A stretch of 64,000 nt of DNA from Eubacteriales bacterium (GCA_028693055.1 JAQUWD010000006.1:1-64000), one strand, 5' to 3'. Numbered from the stretch's first letter, positions 33,103-43,199 are shown. Numbers and translations are program-made. Notes: generated from the letters alone by a model not told the origin.

Positions 33103-35279
33103 GCTCGCTTGTGATAGGTCTCCCGATAAGCGGAGGGCGTCATGTCTTTCTGGTTTTTAAACTGTCTTACAAAGCTGGTATATTGCGTATAGCCAATCCT
33201 TGCGGCAATATCGGCTACCGTAACGTCCGTTGTGCGCAGCATCAGGCATGCGTAAGCCATTTTGCGCGCCAAGATATAATCAGAAATGTTACAATTCATT
33301 TGTTCCTTAAACCGATGGCTGAGAGCGGAGATGGTCATCCCAAAGCGCTCCGCAACTGCGCCGACGGTCAGGCTTTCCAAATCCTCACACGCGGTAATGT
33401 AGCTGGCCACGCCGTTCATATCGGTTCGCGCATCGGAAAGCGGTTTCGCCGCCATCCATTGAAGGGCTTGTTGATGAAGCTCGTATGCATATTGCTGCAT
33501 TCTATCCAAATCGCCCAAATCATGCTCGCCGATGCTCTCCACATACCACATACGGTTTAAGGCATATTGGGGGTTTAAGCGGCTAAGGGCGTGAAGGTAA
33601 GCGTTAATCATATCCGAAGCGATGGATTTGGCGAGGAACGGCTGTTTTTGGCTGGAAATGATCATATGATTGAGTACATCATACATCAAGGCCACTTTCT
33701 CCCGATCCGCGTTTTGGAGCGCCTCCCGAAGGGCTTCCATCTCGTTGGCGGGATAGAACAGCGCGTTATCCCAGCGTTCAAACAAAACCACGGATTCCTC
33801 CCCCGAACCGTTGATAGCGGTTAAAGCCTGCAAAAAGGAATCGGAAGCCTCGTGCCAGCGTTGAAAGCTTTGCCCGATAGAAAAACGGCAGCCCGGCAGC
33901 GCCTCCACAAGGGCGGTTAACCGCACCTTGAGGGAAGCACGCTCCTCCGTGGGCATCCCCAGCAGAAATACGGCGCAGCCCTTGTCGGCGTAAGCAAAGC
34001 CGTAAGCCTCAAAGCAGGAGGTTAACTGATCGGACACCATAGCCAGCAATTCATCCGCCGTGTTCGTGCGGCCGCCCTCCTGCGCCAGCAAGGCAATGCA
34101 GTGCCACGGCTGCTCAAAGCGCATATCCAACGCGTTCAGGTTCTGTTCCGCCGCCTCGTCGGAGGCATAACGGCCCCGAATGAGACGGATCAGCGCATGC
34201 TCCTGCAGGCCGTGGCGGCGGGTAGCATCCAGCTCCTGGCTGCGGCTTCGCAAATTTTCCACCATTTGCGGCAGCTGCTTTACACTGTAATGGGGGTTTG
34301 CGGAAAGCCCGGTCATGTTCACCATTTCCTGAATCGGCTTGGCGTGGCGCAGGGAAGCCAGACACAAACCCGCGATACATAATAAGCCAATGGCTAAAGA
34401 TAGCGGCAGATACCGTCCCATCGCGCTTTTCAGCGCCCCGCTTAAGGGTTCCTCCGGCATGGTGAAGTAATAGCGCAAGCCGGTGGAGGAAGAATCGGAC
34501 GCGCGCAGATACAGTCCGTTTTTAAGGAGAACAGGCCGCTGGAAAGGATCGTCTGATAAGGCTTCTATCGTCTCATCATCGGCGAAGACGTCTGCAAGCG
34601 GCCTATCCTTTTCGTAGGGATAGAGCTGTCGATCCTGATAGAAAATAAAGGCTTGGCTATTTTCCGGCAGGTTGGCGAACAAAGACTTTTCCAAATAGCT
34701 TCTGTCCAGCAAAAAGAACATCCAACCGTCCACATCCACGGGAAAAGCATACAGCACCGAGCCTTGTACCGCCGCACGCCCGTTTTGAAGCTGTCCGCTG
34801 CTGAACCAGCGAGCCTTCATATGCGCCCAGTCGAACTGATCGAAGGGCAAGGGCTCCTGCCCTTCCTCCACCACCAAATAGTAGTAGCTGGGATTATAGG
34901 TGCCCAAGGCGGTGATAATGGTATCCGCCGCCGATCGGCTGTAAAAAAGAATATCCGAACAAAAGCGGTTCATATTCACATAAGCCACCAATGTTTTGCG
35001 GATCTCCGTAATGTTATTAAAATTCTGCTTGAGCAGCCGTCCGTTGAACTCCTTGCGTTGGCTGGCTAACCCTGCCAGCGTACCCATCTGGCTGACGTAG
35101 GAATCAAAGGTTTCTTGGATTTGATCCATGCTGCGACCGATGGTTTCCGCCAGCTGGTCATTGGAGGCTTCCCGAATATATTGGTTGAAGAAAACGGAAA
35201 AGGATAAAAAAGGAAGCGCCAATACCAGCAGATAGCTGGCCGCATACCGTATCCACACGGAAATCTGCCGCCGTTTCAC
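33099..35279 (-). CDS. Membrane-tethered AraC-family regulator
   Basis: A 726-residue YesN/YtdP-type regulator. It has a membrane helix at about residues 10-30, an outside sensor domain (about 31-295), a second membrane helix (about 300-318), a cytoplasmic linker and a C-terminal AraC DNA-binding domain (about 628-726; LTVGAVAERFGMTISALSHRFKEQM and VTVADIAARIGYTQYTSFVRQFKNQKDMTPSAYR). Proteins of this type sit by LplABC sugar importers and turn them on when an extracellular glycan ligand is sensed. It follows the solute-binding gene by about 70 bases with a hairpin between. Confidence 0.92.
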   Translation of the reverse strand: MKRRQISVWIRYAASYLLVLALPFLSFSVFFNQYIREASNDQLAETIGRSMDQIQETFDSYVSQMGTLAGLASQRKEFNGRLLKQNFNNITEIRKTLVAYVNMNRFCSDILFYSRSAADTIITALGTYNPSYYYLVVEEGQEPLPFDQFDWAHMKARWFSSGQLQNGRAAVQGSVLYAFPVDVDGWMFFLLDRSYLEKSLFANLPENSQAFIFYQDRQLYPYEKDRPLADVFADDETIEALSDDPFQRPVLLKNGLYLRASDSSSTGLRYYFTMPEEPLSGALKSAMGRYLPLSLAIGLLCIAGLCLASLRHAKPIQEMVNMTGLSANPHYSVKQLPQMVENLRSRSQELDATRRHGLQEHALIRLIRGRYASDEAAEQNLNALDMRFEQPWHCIALLAQEGGRTNTADELLAMVSDQLTSCFEAYGFAYADKGCAVFLLGMPTEERASLKVRLTALVEALPGCRFSIGQSFQRWHEASDSFLQALTAINGSGEESVVLFERWDNALFYPANEMEALREALQNADREKVALMYDVLNHMIISSQKQPFLAKSIASDMINAYLHALSRLNPQYALNRMWYVESIGEHDLGDLDRMQQYAYELHQQALQWMAAKPLSDARTDMNGVASYITACEDLESLTVGAVAERFGMTISALSHRFKEQMNCNISDYILARKMAYACLMLRTTDVTVADIAARIGYTQYTSFVRQFKNQKDMTPSAYRETYHKRA

Positions 35280-35310
35280 GTATTGAACCCCTCCTTAGAA
35301 AACACGGAAA

Positions 35311-35335
35311 GCGCGAGGGGGAAACCCCCTCACGC
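35311..35335 (-). terminator. Hairpin after the solute-binding protein gene
   Basis: GCGTGAGGGGG on the minus strand pairs with CCCCCTCGCGC (one wobble pair) around a TTT loop. The T-tract is weak, so it may attenuate, leaving some readthrough into the AraC-type regulator. Confidence 0.6.
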
Positions 35336-35352
35336 TATAAATGATACTGTTC

Positions 35353-36891
35353 TTAGAACTTGCCGTCAAGGAAATCCTGGTACCATTGCGTCCATTGAGC
35401 AGCGCCGTAGCCATCTACGTTCGAAAGATGAGTCTGCCATTTTGCATCGTCCACACCGTTCACAACGCAATCGGCCACAAAGGAATCCAAGTAGGCTTTC
35501 AGGTCGGCGTACACCAGTGCGCGCTCGCTGGTTTTATCTTCCGGTACGCTGCGAATCGGCAGCACTTCGGCAGCAAAGGAATCCTTCACTGTGTTTACAA
35601 AGCCCAAACGAACGACTGCCTCGGGGGCTTTTACAGGGTCGTTCTGTTCCAACTCGTTAGGCATAATCAGGCAGGGGTTACGATTGACCAAGCCGTAAGT
35701 ATACTTCATGTTTTCGCGGGTGAAATCCGTGGTAACGGTATCGGGATACAAAGCCCATGCCTGTCCGTTTTCATCCATTTCCCACAAGAGGCCAGCCTCG
35801 CCATATTTCCATTCCATCTTGGTGGCGGTGTCTGCGTTCTGGGCGTCGAACCATTGCAGCAGCTTAGCGGGATCCTTGCAGGAGGTGGTGATGGCAAAGC
35901 CGAAGCGGTTGCCGGTGAAGCGCTCGTTTTCACCGCTTACCACAGGCTTGATTTCCGGGTAGTCGCTAGCCTGTACGGGAGCCATGGCTACATATTCGGC
36001 GGCGATTTCGGGGTCAAAGTTGGAGGCGGGGGTCCAGCCGCAGTAGCTGACGCCGATATTCTCCTTCAGCTTTGCGTAGTACTGCTGATTGGTCTGAGTG
36101 AAGCCTTCCACATCCAGCAAGCCCTCGCTAGCCAGCTTGTGGTAGAATTCCAAGCAGGAGCGGAACTCTGGCAAGGTAGGCGTAAAGATGAATTGACCGT
36201 TCTCAATTTTATAGTAGTCCACGAAGCCCCAAGAGCCCATAAAGTTGGTGAAATGGGCGGCCCAGTTGTTTTCGCAGAAGATCAAGGGCAGCTCGTCCGC
36301 GAGGCCGTTGCCGTTGGGATCGCCGTCCCGGACAGCTACCAGCACATTGTACAATTCCTCGGTGGTGGTGGGGATTGCAAGGCCCAGCTTATCCAGCCAT
36401 GCTTTGTTGATAAACTGAATGCCGTTTGCCTGATTATCGGGGTTGGAGTAGTCGCCGACAGCCAAGGAATAGATGCTGCCATCGGTCATGGTGAGCATCT
36501 CCCACAGCTTGGGATACTGATCGTATTGCGCCTTGATATTGGGGGCGTTTTCGTCAATCAGATCACTCAGCGAGACAAAGGAATCCAAATTCTTTACCAG
36601 CATGTCCTCTGACAGCACGCCAAGGAAAGCGTCCGGCAGGTCGCCGCTAGCCAGCATCACATTGGCGCGTTCCGTTTCCGTGCCGGATTCCAGCTCCAGC
36701 CACTCAATTTTCACGCCGGTCTTTTCAAAGGCCTTCTGGGCGGCATATTTGGTGCCGATGTCCTCACCCTTGTCCAGCGTGTGACGGACGATGGCGATGG
36801 TAAAGGTGGGGACTTCTTCAGCCATTGCGACGATGGGCGTCAGGCCGATGAGCAACGTGAGCGCAGTGAGCAGAGCAACCAGTTTCTTCAT
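35353..36891 (-). CDS. Extracellular solute-binding protein of an LplABC-like sugar importer
   Basis: A 512-residue family 1 solute-binding protein that captures an oligosaccharide outside the cell. The N-terminus (KKLVALLTALTLLIGLTP) is a signal peptide ending near AMA-EE; no lipobox cysteine is present, unlike most Gram-positive binding proteins. The mature part has TFTIAIVRHTLDKGED, GDLPDAFLG and NGLADELPLIF, typical of LplA. The ribosome binding site AAGGAGGG precedes the ATG. It is the third gene after two permeases; the usual ATPase (MsmX type) is not here and is generally encoded elsewhere. Sugar unknown; neighbours suggest galactosides. Confidence 0.88.
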   Translation of the reverse strand: MKKLVALLTALTLLIGLTPIVAMAEEVPTFTIAIVRHTLDKGEDIGTKYAAQKAFEKTGVKIEWLELESGTETERANVMLASGDLPDAFLGVLSEDMLVKNLDSFVSLSDLIDENAPNIKAQYDQYPKLWEMLTMTDGSIYSLAVGDYSNPDNQANGIQFINKAWLDKLGLAIPTTTEELYNVLVAVRDGDPNGNGLADELPLIFCENNWAAHFTNFMGSWGFVDYYKIENGQFIFTPTLPEFRSCLEFYHKLASEGLLDVEGFTQTNQQYYAKLKENIGVSYCGWTPASNFDPEIAAEYVAMAPVQASDYPEIKPVVSGENERFTGNRFGFAITTSCKDPAKLLQWFDAQNADTATKMEWKYGEAGLLWEMDENGQAWALYPDTVTTDFTRENMKYTYGLVNRNPCLIMPNELEQNDPVKAPEAVVRLGFVNTVKDSFAAEVLPIRSVPEDKTSERALVYADLKAYLDSFVADCVVNGVDDAKWQTHLSNVDGYGAAQWTQWYQDFLDGKF

Positions 36892-36941
36892 AATGGGAAC
36901 CCTCCTTTATATTGTATAAGGCATACGCCTTAGATACCGAA

Positions 36942-37868
36942 TTATCCTTTAATGGCGCCGATCATTACGCCTTGTACAAAGTACTTTTGCAGGAAGGGGT
37001 AAATCAAAATAATTGGTAGCGTGGAAACCACGATAACACCGTACTTGACCACCTCCACCATCTGCTCCATCATCAGCGCCGCCTCCGCGTCCATCCCGCT
37101 GGTTGCCGTAGCGCTTTCGTAGGTCTTGGCGGAGAGCAGGATTTCCCGAAGATATAGCTGCAGAGGATACTTTGCCCGCTCCGTCAAGAAGATCATGGCG
37201 TTAAAATAAGAATTCCATTGGGCGACCAGCGCGTACAGGGCGATTACCGCCACAATGGCCTTTGATAAGGGCAGCGCAACGCTGAAAAAGAAGCGTTGAT
37301 TGGTGCAGCCGTCTATAAAGGCGGCCTCCTGCAGCTCCTGCGGCAACGTTGTAACAAAGAAGGAGCGAACGATGATGATGTTATAAACCGAGGAGCAGCC
37401 AAGGATGATCATCAGAAAACGGGAGTTGACCAATCCCAGATCCTTCACCACCAAATAGAAGGGGATGAGTCCTCCGCCGAAATACATGGTGAAGACAAAA
37501 TAAGCCATGATGCCGTTGCGCCCCGGCAAATCCTTGCGGCTGAGGGCGTAGCCCGCCATTACCTGCACCAGCACGGCAAGGATGGTACCCACCCCCGCGT
37601 AGAGCAAGGTGTTTAAGTATCCCTGCCAAATGCGCTGGTCGGCGAATACCCTCGTATAGCCCATCAACGTAAAGCCCCTAGGTCACAAAAGCGGCGTGCC
37701 GGAGTTCACATACTGAGGGCTGCTAACCGAGGCCAGAACAATGAAATACAGCGGATAAATGACGATCACCAGCGTCAGAACCACCAGTACCATCAGCACG
37801 AGATCGAAGGTGCGGTCGGCCTTGCATTCCCGAATCCCGGCAGGTTTATGAATAATGGATGCGTGCAT
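36942..37868 (-). pseudogene. LplC/YtcP-like sugar ABC permease with an in-frame TGA stop
   Basis: From the ATG at 37868 (MHASIIHKPAG, after AAAGGAGG) the frame reads RTFDLVLMVLVV...YPLYFIVLASVSSP...NSGTPLL, then TGA at 37683-37685, then without a frame shift PRGFTLMGYTRVFADQRIWQGY to the normal end. Homologues have LLWPKGFTL at this point, so the TGA replaces a Trp TGG by one base. Downstream, the membrane segments and EAA loop (EAAFIDGCTNQRFFF) are intact to the C-terminus (MIGAIKG). It could be a recent nonsense mutation, a base error, or leaky readthrough (the context is UGA C). A TTG/ATG at 37667/37664 might give a shortened product lacking the first membrane helix. Confidence 0.8.
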
Positions 37869-37899
37869 TTCTCTTTCCTCCTTTCCTGCTAGATTCGTA

Positions 37900-38856
37900 T
37901 TACCACAGACTGCTACCGGACAGCTTTCTAGCCGCACGGTTGACGATCAAAAGCAGCGAAAAATTGATAACGTTGTTAAACAGTCCGATGGCTGTGGAGT
38001 AGGAGTATTCGGCGTTCTGCAATCCCAGCTTGTAGGTGTAGGTGGAGATGACCTCTGAGGTGGTGAGGTTTAAATTATTCTGCATCAGAAATACTTTTTC
38101 ATAGCCTACATTCATGACGCTGCCGAAGTTCATAATCAGCAAGATTACCATGGTGGGCATAATGGTGGGTAGATCGATGCTTAGAATCCGTTGAAATTTA
38201 TTGGCTCCATCGATGATAGCCGCCTCGTGCAGCTCCGGGGCAACGCCGCTTAGGGCCGCCAGATAGATGATCGAGCCCCAGCCCGCGCTCTGCCATACGC
38301 CCGACCAGACGTACAGGTGCCGGAACCAGTCCGGGCTTCCCATAAAGAATACGCTCTGCCCACCCAGCGAGGTAATCAAAGTATTGACAAAGCCAGACCG
38401 TGGTGAAAGAAATACATTGAGCATACCCACCATCACTACCAGCGAAATGAAATGGGGCGCATAGGTAACGGTCTGGGTAAATTTTTTCAGCTTCGGGGAT
38501 TTAATATAGTTGAGCATCAACGCCAATACAATGGGCATCGGAAAGCCGGCCAGCAAAGTATAAAGGCTGATTAACAATGTATTGCTCAACAGCGTCCAGA
38601 AGCGGGGAGAATTGAAAAAAGTTTCAAAATACTTTAGTCCAACCCAAGCGCTGCCCGTGATGCCCTTGGACGGCTTGAAGTTTTTAAAGGCGATCTGTAT
38701 GCCGTACATAGGCGCATAGGCAAAGATAGCCAGATAGACGACGGCGGGTAACAGAAACAGATATAGAAAGTAATTGGATTTCATCTGCTTTAACACTAAC
38801 CGTCTCTTACGGGCGCGCTGATCTTTCCGTTGAATTTGCCATGCTTCGCTGGTCAT
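37900..38856 (-). CDS. LplB-like sugar ABC permease
   Basis: A 318-residue inner-membrane subunit of a CUT1-type importer. It has a basic N-terminus (about residues 1-25), about six membrane segments and the ATPase-contacting EAA loop (HEAAIIDGANKFQRILSIDLPTI, about residues 215-237). The early block YFLYLFLLPAVVYLAIFAYAPMYG is typical of LplB. It is the first gene of permease-permease-binding protein. The only -10-like box upstream is TATGGT, without a good -35, which fits dependence on the AraC-type activator. Confidence 0.92.
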   Translation of the reverse strand: MTSEAWQIQRKDQRARKRRLVLKQMKSNYFLYLFLLPAVVYLAIFAYAPMYGIQIAFKNFKPSKGITGSAWVGLKYFETFFNSPRFWTLLSNTLLISLYTLLAGFPMPIVLALMLNYIKSPKLKKFTQTVTYAPHFISLVVMVGMLNVFLSPRSGFVNTLITSLGGQSVFFMGSPDWFRHLYVWSGVWQSAGWGSIIYLAALSGVAPELHEAAIIDGANKFQRILSIDLPTIMPTMVILLIMNFGSVMNVGYEKVFLMQNNLNLTTSEVISTYTYKLGLQNAEYSYSTAIGLFNNVINFSLLLIVNRAARKLSGSSLW

Positions 38857-38955
38857 GGGCTTCCCTCTTTTCTCACAGCTATTTCATGCCTCTACCATAG
38901 CACGGATTTTGACCAGCGGCATCCCCTCAAGTTTTGCATGGGCATAGCAAATCCA

Positions 38956-39002
38956 AAAAGTAAGCGCCTACAGGGTTTTCATGCAAACCCGATAGGCGCT
39001 TA
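38956..39002 (-). terminator. Terminator after the GH2 gene
   Basis: AAGCGCCTA (38962-38970) pairs with TAGGCGCTT (38993-39001), with further GGGTTT/AAACCC pairing inside. On the minus strand the stem is followed by ACTTTTTGG. It separates the GH35-GH2 operon from the importer operon. Confidence 0.82.
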
Positions 39003-39035
39003 ACGCAAATGCTGCGATGAGGAGCGCAAATTCTG

Positions 39036-41369
39036 CTATGCCAGAATGATTTCCACCATCGCCGAGCGGAGACCCTCTGCCTCGGCATAAACCTTGAGCT
39101 TTCCAGCCGTGGTTCCCGCGCGCACCAAAACGGCAACCAACCCCGCATACATCCTGCGGTCGGGACAGGTAACCGGGTTATGGTCGCATACGCTGGAGCC
39201 TGTACCCGTCACCTGCCCCAAGCCGTTTGCGTTAAAATGAACCATCGGGCTGGCGGTAGGCACATGACGGCCCTCGCTATCCACACAGTCACAGGTGAGC
39301 ACAGCCACATCCTTGCCATCGGCCTTGGTTCCGGGCGTGTTCAGGGTTAAGCGAAGCGCCACGGGCGCGCCTGTGGTTTCCACGGCTTCCTCGCAAACCA
39401 AAGCGCCGTTTTTCCAGCCTTTAGCCGTCAGCCTGCCGGGTTGGTAGGCAACCTGCCAATCAGCATGACCATAACGCTCGATCTGGCGTACGCCTTGGGA
39501 AACACCGTTCAGGAAAAGCTCTACCCGGTCGCAATTGGTATAGGCGCGCACCAAAATTTCCTCGCCCTCAAAGCCGTTCCAATTCCAATGGGGCATCAAA
39601 TGAAGCATCGGCTTTTCGGTCCATAGGGACTGATTTTGATAAAACGCATCCTTCTTTTGCAAAAACAGATCCAATGCGCCGGACTGCGAGCATAGCCGGG
39701 GCCAAACGGTTTCCCCTCGATGCTCAATCCCTGCCCATTGGTAGCCCCCCGCCACCCAAGGCCGCTCCATGAAGTATTTCCACGTGCGTTCACGGGATAA
39801 AAAAGATTTATTCGTGTCACGGTCATAGCCGTAGATAAAGCCCCGGGAGGGACAATCGGCCCGATACCAGCCTCTGGTGGTGCCAGTGGCGCAGTTTTCC
39901 GTAGATACAAAGGGCTTGTCCGGATACTTTTCATGAAGGCCGTCGAAGGACTCGATATTATAGTTCACGCCAATCACCTCCACCGCCTCCATGGCCTTGG
40001 CAATGGAGGGCGAATGAGAAACGGCGGTGGTGACGGGGCGCGTGCGATCCCAGCGATGAACCTCCGCTGTCATCCGTTCCGTAATCCTTCGTCCAGCGTC
40101 GGTGATGTGCAGGGGTTCCTCGTTGCCCACCGACCACAGCACCACAGAGGGATGGTTGCGGTCGCGCTTGATCAGCATTTCCAATTGTGCCAAGCCCTCC
40201 GGAGTGGTTTCAAACCAACGGGTTTCATCCATTACCAAAAAGCCCAATTCGTCCATGCAATCCATGCTATAGGCATGCTGAGGATAGTGAGAGGTTCGGT
40301 AGCCGTTAGCGCCCATTTCCTTGAGCAGCGTAAGGCGATAGCGCTGTACCCGCTCGGGCACAGCCTTTCCCGTCAAGCCGTAATCCTGATGACAGCATAC
40401 CCCCTTGATGATCACATGGCGATCGTTAAGGAAGAAGCCTTCGCTAGCGTCGTAGCGAATGGTGCGGAAGCCGAAACGGTTTTTCTGCTGATCTACAGGC
40501 TCGCCGTCTAGCAGCACCTTTGTTTCCGTGGTATAAAGCACAGGCGAATCCACATCCCACAAGGCCGGAGCCTCCACCGAGAAGCCCTGCTTTAGCGTAG
40601 CATGATCATAGGCTGGAATCTCCTGCGTAGCCGTGGCAGAGGCGATGACGGCCCCATCCGGGCTGATGAGCCGCGTTTCTACCTCGGCATTGACGACGCT
40701 CTTGCTGTCGTTACGCAAGGTGGTATCCACTGGCACGTACCAAGCGCCGTTAGCCTGCTTCTCCGGGTGAACGTAAACGCCGTAGCGATCCACGCTGACA
40801 GCATCGCAGATTTCCAGCCATACCGGGCGATAAATACCCGCTCCCTCATACCACCAGCCTTCATGCTCGCTGGATGCGTCGATAAAAACCGCCACTACGT
40901 TTTCCTGATCAAAGGTGACTACGTCGCTGATGTCCACCTCGAAGGAGTTATACCCGCAACGGTTGGTATATAAATAACAGCCGTTGACATAGACGGTGGC
41001 GTGGACCCCCGCCCCCTCGAAATACAGACGGATTTTCTTGCCCTCTAACGCCGCATCCAAGGAAAAATGCTTACGATACCAAGCGTTCTCATAGTGAAAA
41101 AAGCCCAAGGTATCGTTATTGTCAGGCTTTGGCTCTTGGGTGATAATATAGTCATGGGGCAGGGTAACCGTATTCCATGTCTCGTGGGTGATCAACCCTT
41201 GATCGTTATAGGCGTTGGGGCTGTCCAGATAGCCGCGCGCAGCAGGGCCGCAGCGGCGTCGCTCCGCCTTAGCCTCCAGATAGAGCGCTGTTTTTAGGAG
41301 CGGTACCTCCACTTGAATGTCGCCCTGATGAAAGAGCCAGTCGTCACAAAAGGATACGGTTTGCCGCAT
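39036..41369 (-). CDS. Glycoside hydrolase family 2, beta-galactosidase type
   Basis: A 777-residue retaining glycosidase. It has the jelly-roll sugar-binding domain (ETWNTVTLPHDYII, YRKHFSL, about 1-190), the immunoglobulin-like domain and the TIM barrel (RTIRYDASEGFFLNDRHVIIKGVCCHQD, about 300-600). The acid/base is E417 in SVGNEE, and the likely nucleophile is E491 in STENC. A further C-terminal beta domain follows (about 600-777), with no signal peptide, so it acts in the cytoplasm. It starts 28 bases after the GH35 gene, in one operon. GH2 also includes mannosidases and glucuronidases; the galactosidase call rests on overall likeness. Confidence 0.88.
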   Translation of the reverse strand: MRQTVSFCDDWLFHQGDIQVEVPLLKTALYLEAKAERRRCGPAARGYLDSPNAYNDQGLITHETWNTVTLPHDYIITQEPKPDNNDTLGFFHYENAWYRKHFSLDAALEGKKIRLYFEGAGVHATVYVNGCYLYTNRCGYNSFEVDISDVVTFDQENVVAVFIDASSEHEGWWYEGAGIYRPVWLEICDAVSVDRYGVYVHPEKQANGAWYVPVDTTLRNDSKSVVNAEVETRLISPDGAVIASATATQEIPAYDHATLKQGFSVEAPALWDVDSPVLYTTETKVLLDGEPVDQQKNRFGFRTIRYDASEGFFLNDRHVIIKGVCCHQDYGLTGKAVPERVQRYRLTLLKEMGANGYRTSHYPQHAYSMDCMDELGFLVMDETRWFETTPEGLAQLEMLIKRDRNHPSVVLWSVGNEEPLHITDAGRRITERMTAEVHRWDRTRPVTTAVSHSPSIAKAMEAVEVIGVNYNIESFDGLHEKYPDKPFVSTENCATGTTRGWYRADCPSRGFIYGYDRDTNKSFLSRERTWKYFMERPWVAGGYQWAGIEHRGETVWPRLCSQSGALDLFLQKKDAFYQNQSLWTEKPMLHLMPHWNWNGFEGEEILVRAYTNCDRVELFLNGVSQGVRQIERYGHADWQVAYQPGRLTAKGWKNGALVCEEAVETTGAPVALRLTLNTPGTKADGKDVAVLTCDCVDSEGRHVPTASPMVHFNANGLGQVTGTGSSVCDHNPVTCPDRRMYAGLVAVLVRAGTTAGKLKVYAEAEGLRSAMVEIILA

Positions 41370-41396
41370 GATAGGTTCCCTCTTTCTTTTGGTTTT

Positions 41397-43199
41397 TTAT
41401 AAGCTTTCGTTACGCCATTCGCCGCCTAGGATAGAGTGATTGAGGAAATCAACCTTGGGATTTTGAGGAGCTTGGTGCAGCTCCAATACAATGATTTCAT
41501 TACCTGTAGCCTTGAGCAGTCCCCCGGGCAGGTACAGGGTACGCTGCGGGCCAATGCGCCAATGGCGGCCCAAGGCAAAGCCGTTAATCCACACGCAGCC
41601 CTTGGCAAAGCCGGGCAACGCCACGTGGGTATCAATGCCCGGCTCAGCATCGAACGTACCGCGAAAAAAGCCGGGGCAGGCATGGGCGCTTTCAGAGAAG
41701 CGAAGACGGGACAGGTTGTCCATAGGCATGGCTCGCTGCGTCCAATGATAAAGCCGGGCGTTGCCCCAATAGACGGTGCCGGTAATTCCCTTTTGCTCGC
41801 CCAGTCCACGTCCCGTATTGCAGCGCCCCATATTTTCCACCAAAATATCCAGCTTCACGGGGCCGTTTTCCGTGGAAAGGCATAGCTCCGGCAAGGGCAG
41901 ATCCCGCTGATAAACGCCACGATATTCGCCATTGGTGAAAATCTGCGCACGATCATGAAGGCCTTCAATTTGGAGAGGAGCCTTTTGTTGTATGCCTCCC
42001 GGCAGCATGGTGGAATACAGCACAAAGCCATACCCCTCGTTTAGCTGTTCCATGGTCAGGGGAGCGACGGAAGCAACCGGCGTAGACAGCACGTCCAGCT
42101 GATCGAAAACAGGAGCGCATTCCCTTAAGGCTACGGGGGGAAGGGACTGACAGCAGACCGTTGGCGGTTCCTCCGACCGTATCGGCTTTCCCAGAAAGCG
42201 ATCCAGCTCTCGGCGACAGGCATAGTACTTGGCGGTGGGCAGCCCGTCCTCGGATACCGGCGCGTCGGCGTCATAGCTGGTGGTTATCGCCCGAAACATG
42301 GTACGGCCCGTGGGGTCAAAGGAATCCGTAACCCGCGTGCCATTCATAAAGCCAAAGTTGGTTCCGCCGCAGAACATATAAAAATTGACCAGTCCCCCAT
42401 GCTCCAAGGCTTCCCGGTAGCCCGCCGCTACCTCCTCCACGTTTCGGCGGCGGTACGCTTCGCCAAAGTAGCAGGAGCGTCCGCTCCAATATTCGCCCAC
42501 CAGAGCCGGCTTGTCCGGTTGAAGCTCCCGCAAATGAGCAATGGCCTCGGCGCTCTCGATACGATAATTCACGCCCATCCATTCCCCAGGGATGGAGCCT
42601 AGCTTCATCATCTTGATTTGATTGCCGTCAGTGGTATAAAAGGGTACATCCACGCCAAGCGCGGCCATGGTATTCCGAAGCCATAGCAGGTATTCCTGAT
42701 CGTCCCCCGCGCCGCCGTACTCGTTTTCCACAGCCATGGCGATGATTGGCCCACCCTTTGTGGAAAGATAGGGAACGATTAAGGGAATGAGCGTCTCATA
42801 GTACTTTTGAACAGCTCCAATAAATTCCGGGTTCATGCACCGTATCGCCATTCCGGGCTTGTTAAGCAACCACCATGGCAGCCCGCCGAAGTCCCATTCG
42901 GCGCAGATAAAGGGGCTGGGGCGCAGCAATACCCGAAGCCCGGTTGCTGCACAGCGCTCCAAAAAGCTGGGTAGGTTCAGCATGCCATCGAAGCAGAACC
43001 GCCCCTCCCGAGGCTCGTGAAGGTTCCAAGGCACATAGGTTTGAACGCAGCTTAACCCAAAATCCTTCATCAGGTCCAGCCGACGCTGCCAGCCCTCCGG
43101 GCTTACCCGGAAATAGTGCATGGAGCCGGAAGCCAGATAGAACGGTTGATCGTCCAGCCACAGGCTGTCGGTTCCGATTTCTAATCGCGTTGGTTTCAT
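41397..43199 (-). CDS. Glycoside hydrolase family 35 beta-galactosidase
   Basis: A 600-residue beta-galactosidase. The barrel has FYLASGSMHYFRVSPEGW (residues 20-37), the acid/base E160 in AVENEYG and the nucleophile E236 in LVGEYWSG, plus FYMFCGGTNFGFMNG; C-terminal beta domains end with RTLYLPGG. There is no signal peptide, so it works on imported galactosides. AAGGAGG precedes the ATG. Upstream is a TGCTATGGTA box that also occurs before the importer operon, a possible shared control element. GH2 follows in the same operon. Confidence 0.92.
   Translation of the reverse strand: MKPTRLEIGTDSLWLDDQPFYLASGSMHYFRVSPEGWQRRLDLMKDFGLSCVQTYVPWNLHEPREGRFCFDGMLNLPSFLERCAATGLRVLLRPSPFICAEWDFGGLPWWLLNKPGMAIRCMNPEFIGAVQKYYETLIPLIVPYLSTKGGPIIAMAVENEYGGAGDDQEYLLWLRNTMAALGVDVPFYTTDGNQIKMMKLGSIPGEWMGVNYRIESAEAIAHLRELQPDKPALVGEYWSGRSCYFGEAYRRRNVEEVAAGYREALEHGGLVNFYMFCGGTNFGFMNGTRVTDSFDPTGRTMFRAITTSYDADAPVSEDGLPTAKYYACRRELDRFLGKPIRSEEPPTVCCQSLPPVALRECAPVFDQLDVLSTPVASVAPLTMEQLNEGYGFVLYSTMLPGGIQQKAPLQIEGLHDRAQIFTNGEYRGVYQRDLPLPELCLSTENGPVKLDILVENMGRCNTGRGLGEQKGITGTVYWGNARLYHWTQRAMPMDNLSRLRFSESAHACPGFFRGTFDAEPGIDTHVALPGFAKGCVWINGFALGRHWRIGPQRTLYLPGGLLKATGNEIIVLELHQAPQNPKVDFLNHSILGGEWRNESL

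Noticed and set aside
37683-37685. Recoding of TGA to tryptophan in this genome
   Set aside because: Many genes in the window end normally with TGA (for example in ATGA overlaps at 20583, 28670 and 31225), so a global code change is not supported; a point mutation, error or readthrough is more likely.
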